Origin: Vulcanimicrobiota bacterium
Lineage (GTDB): Bacteria; Vulcanimicrobiota; Vulcanimicrobiia; Vulcanimicrobiales; Vulcanimicrobiaceae
DNA: 64,000 nt
Assembly: GCA_003140215.1 (NCBI GenBank)
Contig: PLJL01000001.1
Location: 515,283 to 579,282, forward strand
Direction: 5' to 3'
Under the pieces are notes generated by a model, which saw only the letters and a program-made list of their open reading frames with translations, did no database searches and was not told the DNA's origin. Positions within the stretch are counted from its first letter, which is position 1. Each line of letters opens with the position of its first letter. The translations under genes were made by a program, and so were the position numbers. Of this stretch, positions 50,065 through 57,362 are shown in pieces.

Positions 50065-51315
50065 CTAGGCGATAAGCGACGGCAGCATCGGGTAGCCGGC
50101 GCCGACGATCGGCGTCGAGGGCCGCCCCAGCCAGCGTTCGAGCACGGTCGCGTAGACGTTGCGGAAGTCGGTCGTGAAGGCCAGATTGCCCATGTTGAGC
50201 CGGCCCAGATCGGGATGCGTTCCGTACATCCCGCCCTTGACGCCGCCGCCGATGAGAAACACCGGCGCCGCCTCGCCGTGATCGGTGCCGCGGCTGGCGT
50301 TCTCCGGCACGCGTCGTCCGAACTCACTGAAGGTCATCGTCAGCACGCGCTTGTCGTTGCCGTGCGCCGCGAGATCGGCGTAGAAGGCCGCGATCGAGTT
50401 GGCGAAGTCGGTCAGGAGCCGCTCTTGGGTCTGCTTCTGCGTCACGTGCGTGTCGAACGAGCCGTGCGCCACGTAGAGCACGCGCGTTCCGAGCTTCGAG
50501 CCCACGATCTGCGCCGCCAGCGCGAGGCTGCGCCCCAACGCGGTGGCGGGATAGGTCGCCTGCGTTTGGTACCCGGCGACGAGTTTGGGCAGCTCTTGGG
50601 CCCCGCGCTGCGCGTGGTCCTCGATCTCGGCGACTTGCGCGAGGAAGGGCGAGCGGAACGGGACCGTCGTGTCGCGCACGAACTCGTGGAAGGCTTCTTT
50701 GTTGGCCGCCGACTTGTCGCTAGCCAGGCCGTAGCTCCGCAGCGCGTCGATCGCCGGGACGTCGGTCGTGCGTGAGAGCAGCATCTCGGGCACGACGTTG
50801 CTGATCGCGACCGCGTTGAACAAGTTCGTCTTGGGCAGCGCGGCTTCGTCGAGATAGCGCCCCAGCCAGCCGGTCGACTCGTAACCCTTGGGCTGCGCGG
50901 TCTGCCAGATCTCGGTCGACCGGAAGTGTGAGTGGTCCGGATCGGGGTAGCCGACGCCTTGGACGATCGCGACGTTGCCGGCGTCGTACATCTTCTTGAA
51001 CGGCGCCAGCACCGGGTTGAGGCCAACGGTGTCGTCGATCCGCAGCACGTCGTTTTGCGGCACGCCCAGCGACGGACGATAGCGGTAGTAGTCCGGCAGG
51101 CCGTAGGGCACCACCGTGTTGAGGCCGTCGTTGCCGCCTTGGAAGTTGATCACCACCAGCACGCGGTCGCTGCCGCCCGGCAATCCGGGGAGCGCCGTCT
51201 GCGCCAGCGCCTGCGAGAAGATCGTGTCGGTATTCGCGACGACGGCAAGACCCGAGACAGCCCCGAGGAGAAAGTTAGATCGTGATAATGGCTTCATTGT
51301 TGTGGAGCGCCTCAT
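50065..51315 (-). CDS. DUF1501 (sulfatase-like secreted) protein
   Basis: 416 residues from ATG 51315, overlapping the DUF1800 stop (ATGA); a second ATG at 51297 would give 410. The signal-like front (LSRSNFLLGAVSGLAVVANT) resembles a Tat signal but has only one arginine, where family members normally carry two. The body is DUF1501: VINFQGGNDGLNTVVPYGLPDY and TFSEFGRRVPENASRGTDHGEA (in parts), typical of sulfatase-like proteins paired with DUF1800. Export and function are unproven. Last gene of the pair. Confidence 0.83.
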   Translation of the reverse strand: MRRSTTMKPLSRSNFLLGAVSGLAVVANTDTIFSQALAQTALPGLPGGSDRVLVVINFQGGNDGLNTVVPYGLPDYYRYRPSLGVPQNDVLRIDDTVGLNPVLAPFKKMYDAGNVAIVQGVGYPDPDHSHFRSTEIWQTAQPKGYESTGWLGRYLDEAALPKTNLFNAVAISNVVPEMLLSRTTDVPAIDALRSYGLASDKSAANKEAFHEFVRDTTVPFRSPFLAQVAEIEDHAQRGAQELPKLVAGYQTQATYPATALGRSLALAAQIVGSKLGTRVLYVAHGSFDTHVTQKQTQERLLTDFANSIAAFYADLAAHGNDKRVLTMTFSEFGRRVPENASRGTDHGEAAPVFLIGGGVKGGMYGTHPDLGRLNMGNLAFTTDFRNVYATVLERWLGRPSTPIVGAGYPMLPSLIA

Positions 51316-52817
51316 GCTAACTGGTAGGCCGGCATTGCCATGGTGAGATAGGCTGCGCTGCGCACGCGCTCGTCGACGTTTTCGGGCGAGAGTTGCGGCA
51401 GCGCCGACTGCCCGCTGCCGCCGAGATAGGCGACGAGCTGCGCGATCGCGGCGGGTGAGACGTCGCCTTGTAACATCGTGTCGGTCAAGGTCTTGGCGAC
51501 GGTGCGCGGGTCCATCGAGCGCATCGCGGTCGCGATCCACGCAGCGCTGTCCATCATCTTGGGATTCTTGGCGACGCCGTTGGCGAAGTTCTCGCGCGTG
51601 AGGATGGTCTGGCTGCTGAGCCACGCGGCGCCGCCGTCCCAACCCTTGACGTTGGGCGGATAGAACAGTACTTGTCCCATCGAGCGCAGCGTCGCGAGCT
51701 CGACCGGCGCCACCTCGGTGATGCCGAAGAGCTGGTGCGTTCCGACCAGGAACTCGACCGGGCTCTTTACCAGCGCACGGTACGCGCGATCGCTGAAGAA
51801 CAGGTTGCTGCGCAGCAGCGTCGACAGCACGGGCTGCAACTCGTAGTTGTTGCGGGTGATCAACGCGGCGACTTGATCGACCAGCTGCGGCTCGGGGTCC
51901 ATGTAGACGAAGAACGAGAGCAGCTTGCGCGCGAAGAGCTTCGAAGCGGCCGGCTGGCGGAAGATGATGTCGACGATGTCGTTGCCCGCGAAATTGCCGG
52001 ACTGCCCCAAGAACGTCTTGGTGCCGTCGTCGTGCTGGGCGCGGTTGTCGAGAAAGCTCCCCGTCCCGTCGGGGTTGCGGCGGAACGTCCAGCCGGTGAA
52101 CGCGCGCGCCGACTCGCGGATGTCCTGCTCGGTGTAGTTGCCGATGCCCAGCGTGAAGAGCTCCATGAGCTCGCGGGCGTAGTTCTCGTTGGGATGCGAC
52201 TTGACGTTGACGTTGTTGTCGAGGTAGCGCAGCATCGCCGGATCCTGCGACACGTGGAGCGTCAGGTCGTGCACGTTGCCCAGCGCGTACTCGCGGAAGA
52301 GCTGGTTCTGCATGAGCAGCTCTTGGCCGGTGGTCTGCTTCTCCGGCGAGCTGGTGAAGTGCCCGTGCCAGAACAGCGTCATCTTCTCTTGGAGTGGCGC
52401 CGGCGTCGCGATCATGCGGCCGATCCACCACTGCTGCATCGCGATGAGGTTTTGGCGCCGCGTCTGATTGTTGGTCATCTGAAACGCTTTGCGCGCGTCG
52501 ACGGTCATCTGGTCGGCAGCCATGCCCTGGGCGAATCCGCGATAGAGCCCGCGCGGCGGCAGCGGCGGGTCTTGGAGCGGCGGCCGAGCCGGCAGCGCCG
52601 ATGCGTCGGCGAAGCGAAGCAGCGAGTCGACGGCGTCCCGCGCGGACATCGCGGTGTAGCGGTCGATGTCGGCGGGCGACCCGCCGAAGCCGGCGCGGCG
52701 CAACAGGTGCGCCGCCTGACGGCGGCTCCACGGTCCCGCATAAGGCGACAGCGCGGTCGACGCGTCGAGCGTTCCGGCGGGGCGATACGAGACAGGAGCG
52801 GTCGTCTGAGTTGCCAC
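51312..52817 (-). CDS. DUF1800 protein
   Basis: 501 residues from GTG 52817. DUF1800 hallmarks are WSRRQAAHLLRRAGFGGSP near the start, RMIATPAPLQEKMTLFWHGHF and NYARELMELFTLGIG in the middle, and NPVK-like VLFYPPNVKGWDGGAAWL (in parts) near the end. The protein lacks a visible signal peptide, as is common; it is probably exported as a complex with its DUF1501 partner. DUF1800/DUF1501 pairs are common in environmental bacteria with no known activity. Confidence 0.85.
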   Translation of the reverse strand: MATQTTAPVSYRPAGTLDASTALSPYAGPWSRRQAAHLLRRAGFGGSPADIDRYTAMSARDAVDSLLRFADASALPARPPLQDPPLPPRGLYRGFAQGMAADQMTVDARKAFQMTNNQTRRQNLIAMQQWWIGRMIATPAPLQEKMTLFWHGHFTSSPEKQTTGQELLMQNQLFREYALGNVHDLTLHVSQDPAMLRYLDNNVNVKSHPNENYARELMELFTLGIGNYTEQDIRESARAFTGWTFRRNPDGTGSFLDNRAQHDDGTKTFLGQSGNFAGNDIVDIIFRQPAASKLFARKLLSFFVYMDPEPQLVDQVAALITRNNYELQPVLSTLLRSNLFFSDRAYRALVKSPVEFLVGTHQLFGITEVAPVELATLRSMGQVLFYPPNVKGWDGGAAWLSSQTILTRENFANGVAKNPKMMDSAAWIATAMRSMDPRTVAKTLTDTMLQGDVSPAAIAQLVAYLGGSGQSALPQLSPENVDERVRSAAYLTMAMPAYQLA

Positions 52818-52860
52818 GATGCGATGATAACGCGGATCGGTCCCAGACAGGTGCCAGGGA

Positions 52861-52870
52861 AGAATATTCT
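52861..52870. promoter_or_regulatory. Perfect palindrome AGAATATTCT in divergent promoter region
   Basis: The only AT-rich stretch in the 78-base gap between the DUF1800 gene (minus) and the carboxyltransferase gene (plus). It could be an operator half or part of the -10 region; no partner box is clear. Confidence 0.3.
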
Positions 52871-52895
52871 CACACGAGCTTAAAAACAGGGAGTC

Positions 52896-54506
52896 GTGAG
52901 CCTCCTCGTCTCCAGGACCGATACACGCTCGGCGGACTTCGAGCGTAACGCCGCGTCGATGGCAGCCCTGGTCGACGAGCTGCGAGCACATCTGGAGCGC
53001 GTGCGCCTCGGCGGTGGAACCGCGTCGGTCGACCGGCATCGCAAGCGCGGCAAGCTCACCGCCCGCGACCGCATCGACCGGCTCGTCGATCCGGGGACGC
53101 CGTTCTTGGAGCTCTCGGCGCTCGCCGCCAGCGGCATGTACCACGACGACGCGCCGGCCGCCGGGATGATCAGCGGGATCGGCAGCATCGCCGGGACGGA
53201 CTGCGTCGTGATCGCCAACGACGCCACGGTCAAGGGCGGCACCTACTACCCGATCACGGTCAAGAAGCATCTGCGCGGCCAGGAGATCGCCGAACAGAAC
53301 GGGCTAGCGTGCGTCTACTTGGTCGACTCGGGCGGAGCGTTTCTCCCGCTCCAGGCCGAGGTCTTCCCCGACCGCGAGCACTTCGGGCGCATCTTCTTCA
53401 ATCAGGCCCGCATGTCGGCGCAGGGCATCCCGCAGATCGCGGCCGTGATGGGCTCGTGCACCGCGGGCGGCGCCTACGTCCCGGCGATGGCGGACGAGTC
53501 GATCATCGTCAAGGACCAAGGCACGATCTTTTTGGGCGGACCGCCGTTGGTGCAGGCCGCGACCGGCGAGATCGTCAGCGCCGAGGAGCTCGGCGGCGCC
53601 GACGTGCACACGCGCATCAGCGGCGTGGCCGATCACTACGCGGTCGACGACGAGCACGCGCTGGGGATCGTGCGCCAAGTCGTCGAGCACCTCGACCGCC
53701 GCCGCTACGATCCCTGGCCGCTGCACGAGCCCCGACCGCCGGCTCACGAGCCGCGCGAGCTCTACGGCGTGATCCCCGCCGATCCGCGCCAATCGTACGA
53801 CGTGCACGAGGTGATCGCGCGCCTCGTCGACGGCTCGGATTTCGCGGAGTTCAAAGCCCGCTACGGGGCGACGCTGGTGTGCGGCTTCGCGCACGTCGAC
53901 GGACACCCGGTCGGGATTCTCGCGAACAACGGCATCCTCTTCAGCGAGTCGGCGCTCAAGGGCGCGCACTTCATCGAGCTATGCTGCCAGCGCGGCATCC
54001 CGCTGATCTTCTTGCAGAACATCACCGGCTTCATGATCGGTAAGGAGTACGAGAACCGCGGCATCGCCAAGGACGGCGCGAAGCTCGTCACCGCGGTCGC
54101 CTGTGCGGAGGTTCCGAAGTTCACCGTCGTGATCGGGGGGAGCTTCGGCGCCGGCAACTACGGGATGTGCGGCCGGGCCTACGGGCCGCGTCAGCTCTGG
54201 ATGTGGCCCAACGCGCGCATCAGCGTGATGGGCGGCATCCAAGCCGCGTCCACGCTGCTCACCGTGCGCATGAACGCCGACGCCGAGAAGCACAAGCCCG
54301 CGCTCTCCGCCGACGAGCAGGCCGCCTTCAAGAAACCGATCCTCGACAAGTACGAGACCGAAGGCAACCCGTACTACTCGACCGCGCGCATCTGGGACGA
54401 CGGCATCATCGACCCGGTCGACACGCGCCGCGTGCTGTCGATCGGCCTGCGTGCAGCACGCTACAAACCGCCCAAGCCGACGACCTTCGGCGTCTTCCGG
54501 ATGTAG
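52896..54506 (+). CDS. liuB: Methylcrotonyl-CoA (acyl-CoA) carboxylase carboxyltransferase, beta subunit
   Basis: 536 residues from GTG 52896. Crotonase-fold carboxyltransferase: the front [22 protein letters not shown], the [18 protein letters not shown] and GQIA-type [17 protein letters not shown] segments, and the C-terminal [19 protein letters not shown] (all in parts) match methylcrotonyl-CoA carboxylase beta more than propionyl-CoA carboxylase. It transfers CO2 from the biotin of the alpha subunit to 3-methylcrotonyl-CoA in leucine breakdown. The biotin subunit gene lies 6.4 kb downstream, past an unrelated block. Confidence 0.88.
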   Translation: MSLLVSRTDTRSADFERNAASMAALVDELRAHLERVRLGGGTASVDRHRKRGKLTARDRIDRLVDPGTPFLELSALAASGMYHDDAPAAGMISGIGSIAGTDCVVIANDATVKGGTYYPITVKKHLRGQEIAEQNGLACVYLVDSGGAFLPLQAEVFPDREHFGRIFFNQARMSAQGIPQIAAVMGSCTAGGAYVPAMADESIIVKDQGTIFLGGPPLVQAATGEIVSAEELGGADVHTRISGVADHYAVDDEHALGIVRQVVEHLDRRRYDPWPLHEPRPPAHEPRELYGVIPADPRQSYDVHEVIARLVDGSDFAEFKARYGATLVCGFAHVDGHPVGILANNGILFSESALKGAHFIELCCQRGIPLIFLQNITGFMIGKEYENRGIAKDGAKLVTAVACAEVPKFTVVIGGSFGAGNYGMCGRAYGPRQLWMWPNARISVMGGIQAASTLLTVRMNADAEKHKPALSADEQAAFKKPILDKYETEGNPYYSTARIWDDGIIDPVDTRRVLSIGLRAARYKPPKPTTFGVFRM

Positions 54507-54523
54507 GCGACGCTCGCCCTACG

Positions 54524-55264
54524 TCAGATCCCCGCGTACCACTCGTAGCCTTGGTCTTCCCAATAGCCGCCTGCTCCGCCGTCGATGGGGTGTAGGTCGG
54601 CCACGAGTTCGATGCGGCTCACCCACTTCGCGCTCTTGTAGCCGAGCTGCGTCGGGATCTTCAAGCGTACCGGCGCACCGTGATCGAGGTCGAGCGGCTT
54701 GTCGTTGAGATCGAGCGCGAGCACCGTCTGCGGGTGCGCGGCTTGGTGCAGGTCGAGCGACTCGTAGTAGTGCTGGCCGCTTTGGTCGGTGTCGAAACAA
54801 CGGAACACGCAGTAGCGCGCGTTGGGTTTGGGTTTCGCCATCGCCACGACGGTCGCCAGCGGAACGCCGCGCCACTTGCCGATCGCGCTCCAGCCTTCCA
54901 CGCAGTCGTGGCGCGTGATCTGCGAGCTCTCGCCGGCGGCGCGCAGCTCGGCTAGGCTGAGCTTCTGCGGGTGCTCGACCAGGCCGTCGACGATCAGCCG
55001 GTAGTCGTGGAAGCCGCCCCGCGCCAAGCTCGCATACGCCGCTTCGTTGGGCGTGTCGAGGCCGTTCACGCGAAAGTTTCGGTCGATGTCGCGCTCGCGA
55101 TACTCGCGGGCCATGCCGTGCGTGCCGATGAGCGCCCCGTTGAGCTTCTCAGTCGAAAGCAGCGCCCGGCGGAACGGGCCGTTGGTGAGGGATTCCTTGA
55201 CCGGCCCGCAGCCGGCCAAACCCAGCGCCGACAACGACGACGCCAAGAACAGGCGCCGCCTCAC
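54524..55264 (-). CDS. Molybdopterin-dependent oxidoreductase (SUOX fold), Tat-exported
   Basis: 246 residues from GTG 55264, overlapping the cytochrome b stop. The front RRRLFLASSLSALGLAGC combines a twin-arginine signal and a possible lipobox Cys, so it is likely exported and lipid-anchored. The body is sulfite-oxidase-like: ITRHDCVEGWSAIGKWRGVPL (in part) holds the molybdenum-ligand cysteine, and SGQHYYESLD and DHGAPVRLKIPTQLGYKSAKW follow (in part). It resembles MsrP/YedY but is shorter. It may pass electrons with the cytochrome b encoded just downstream in the transcript order. Confidence 0.82.
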   Translation of the reverse strand: MRRRLFLASSLSALGLAGCGPVKESLTNGPFRRALLSTEKLNGALIGTHGMAREYRERDIDRNFRVNGLDTPNEAAYASLARGGFHDYRLIVDGLVEHPQKLSLAELRAAGESSQITRHDCVEGWSAIGKWRGVPLATVVAMAKPKPNARYCVFRCFDTDQSGQHYYESLDLHQAAHPQTVLALDLNDKPLDLDHGAPVRLKIPTQLGYKSAKWVSRIELVADLHPIDGGAGGYWEDQGYEWYAGI

Positions 55265-56118
55265 GGGCCGGCCCCGTCGTGCTGGCCCAGAACGAACCAT
55301 CCGGTGATCATCGAGCGCATGTTGTTCCAGAATCCCGTCGTCAGGACGAGGATCATGTGCGTGCCGAAATACCCGACCAGCAAGACCATGAGCACGAAGT
55401 GCCAGGTGCGCGCGAACTGCCGGCCGCCGAAAACCGCGGTCAGCCACGGCAGCGCCGCATCGATCGCCGGCGAGAGCGTCAGGCCGGTGATGATGAGCAG
55501 CGGGAACATGCCGAACAGCACGACGTTGTAGGTCAGCTTCTGCAGCGGGTTGTACGTCCCGTGCGGCGGCGGCTCTTTGCGCACGCGCAAATAGTACAGC
55601 TGCATCGGCCACAGTTTGCGAAAGTCCTGGGGCCGCATCACCAAGTCGCGCAGCGTCCCGCGCACCGCGGCCGAGACCAGATACGCGAACCATGCCAGGA
55701 AAAGTGCCCACGCGAAGAAGAGATGCCAGCGGCGCCCGTCGGCGAGATCCTGCGGCCCCGGCAGCGTCAGCCAACCCGGAAACGCGCGAGCGCTCTCGGC
55801 GCCCATGCCGTCGTCGGTGTAGCCGAACAGGTGCGTGGTCGGAATCGCGTGGCCGAACACGATCGTGTAACCGGCCGGCGTCCCGCCCCGGTCCTGCGCG
55901 TCGAACGCGAGCACCCGGCGCGCGGGATTGCTCTTGTCGGACGCGTCGAGGTAGGGAGCGGCGTTGAAGATTTGCAGCCCGCTCATGACGAGCACCAAGA
56001 TCGCCAGCGACCACACCCAGTGCGCCGTCCGCGCGATGACGCCGTGGCGATAGACGCGTTTTCCGGTCGCCCGCGCGGCGGCTACCGGCAGCGCGGGCGC
56101 GACCGCGTCGGCGCTCAC
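55261..56118 (-). CDS. Cytochrome b561-type membrane protein
   Basis: 285 residues from GTG 56118. Four or more membrane helices with the His ligands expected for b hemes: TAHWVWSLAILVLVMSGLQ, RRWHLFFAWALFLAWFAYL, and RTWHFVLMVLLVGYFGTHMI (each in part). A soluble loop at about 70-110 is typical of the cytochrome b561/Ni-Fe-hydrogenase b family. It would feed electrons to or from the molybdopterin enzyme. Translationally coupled on both sides. Confidence 0.82.
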   Translation of the reverse strand: MSADAVAPALPVAAARATGKRVYRHGVIARTAHWVWSLAILVLVMSGLQIFNAAPYLDASDKSNPARRVLAFDAQDRGGTPAGYTIVFGHAIPTTHLFGYTDDGMGAESARAFPGWLTLPGPQDLADGRRWHLFFAWALFLAWFAYLVSAAVRGTLRDLVMRPQDFRKLWPMQLYYLRVRKEPPPHGTYNPLQKLTYNVVLFGMFPLLIITGLTLSPAIDAALPWLTAVFGGRQFARTWHFVLMVLLVGYFGTHMILVLTTGFWNNMRSMITGWFVLGQHDGAGP

Positions 56119-56576
56119 GCGTGCTCGCTCAGCAGCGCTCGCACGGTGGTTTCCAACTCGCGGTCGTTGCCCTCGCCGACATAGGTCGCGCGCAGCCGGC
56201 CGCGGCGGTCGAACACGAACTGGGTGGGCCAAGCCGACACGCCGTAGGCGTTCCACAGCTTGAAGTCGTCGTCGTAAACCACCGGCCAGGTGATGTCCTG
56301 TTCGCGCAGCGCGCGCACGACGTTGGCGTGGACGTGTTCCTCGGGGAGCTCGGGCGCGTGCACGCCGACGATCGCCAGGTCGCCGCGCCCGTACTTGGCG
56401 CGCAGCCGCTGCAGCTCGGGCGTGACGTGCTTGCAATTGATGCAGTCGAAGGTAAAGACGTCGACGATCGTCACGCGGCCGGAGGTCGGCGGCGGGCCCT
56501 TGGCGTTGGCCCACGGACCGGCGCCGGCGATCGGCGCCAGCGACACGGCCGCAGCCAGCAGGATCGGCGCGATCAC
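56115..56576 (-). CDS. Exported thioredoxin-like protein (TlpA/DsbE-like)
   Basis: 153 residues from GTG 56576. A signal peptide (APILLAAAVSLAPIAGAG) precedes a thioredoxin fold with the redox motif CINC in VFTFDCINCKH near residues 48-52, then VVYDDDFKLWNAYGVSAWPTQFVFD. The cis-Pro is in WPTQF. It lies between the Crp gene and the cytochrome b gene, coupled to both, suggesting a role in extracytoplasmic redox. Confidence 0.83.
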   Translation of the reverse strand: MIAPILLAAAVSLAPIAGAGPWANAKGPPPTSGRVTIVDVFTFDCINCKHVTPELQRLRAKYGRGDLAIVGVHAPELPEEHVHANVVRALREQDITWPVVYDDDFKLWNAYGVSAWPTQFVFDRRGRLRATYVGEGNDRELETTVRALLSEHA

Positions 56577-57316
56577 GCCGGCTCTCCCGCAGGCACGATC
56601 ACGGCGCGACCGTCGAGGCGCAACTGCCCCGCATCGACGAGCTTGGCCAACTCGACGCTCACCGTCTCGCGCGTGCTCCCCACCAGCGACGCCACATCGG
56701 CATGCGTCAGACGCAGCTCGACCCGCGTTCCGCCCGCGACCGCGACGCCGTTCTCGGCGGCGAGCTTGCGGTACAGATGCAGGATGCGGTCGCCGACGCG
56801 GGCGTAGGCCAGATCTTCCATCGTCTCGCGCGCCTCGCCGAGCTGGCCGCTGAGCACCTTGGCGACGTTCATTGCGAGCGCCGGGTCGCGGGCGAGCAAT
56901 GCGAACAGGTCGTCGGCGCGCACCGTGCACAGCAGCGCGTCCTCGACGACGACTGCGACCGTCGAGCGGGGGCGGTCGTCGAACAGCGTCTCCTCGCCGA
57001 AGAAGTCGCCGGCGCCGAGCAGCGCGACGGTGACGTCCTTGCCTTCACGGGTCTCGCGCGCGATCCGCACCGCGCCGCGCTTGACCATGTACACGACGCG
57101 CGTCGTGTCGCCCAGGTCGAACACGCGTGTCCCGCGCGGCATCTCGCACATCGTGAAGAGATGCTCGCTCGAGATCACGCCCGCCTCGGCCGCCTCGCCG
57201 AAGAGGCGGTTCTGGCGCAGGTACCAGACCTTGTTCGCGTCGTCGGCGCCGCTAGGCGGCGATTCAGGCGGGCGCAACGTGGCGAAACGCTCCAGGGCCG
57301 TGCCCAGTCCGTCCAT
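56573..57316 (-). CDS. Crp/Fnr-family transcriptional regulator
   Basis: 247 residues from ATG 57316. Cyclic-nucleotide-binding fold (about 30-145) with GAGDFFGEETLFDDRPRSTVAV as the phosphate-binding cassette (in part), and a C-terminal HTH with LTHADVASLVGSTRETVSVELAKL. No Fnr-type cysteine cluster for an iron-sulphur centre is seen. It is probably the regulator of the redox genes in the same transcript. Confidence 0.88.
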   Translation of the reverse strand: MDGLGTALERFATLRPPESPPSGADDANKVWYLRQNRLFGEAAEAGVISSEHLFTMCEMPRGTRVFDLGDTTRVVYMVKRGAVRIARETREGKDVTVALLGAGDFFGEETLFDDRPRSTVAVVVEDALLCTVRADDLFALLARDPALAMNVAKVLSGQLGEARETMEDLAYARVGDRILHLYRKLAAENGVAVAGGTRVELRLTHADVASLVGSTRETVSVELAKLVDAGQLRLDGRAVIVPAGEPA

Positions 57317-57362
57317 GTCGGGATGCTACCACGAGGCTGCCATCGCGCTGCGGTAAGCGCCC

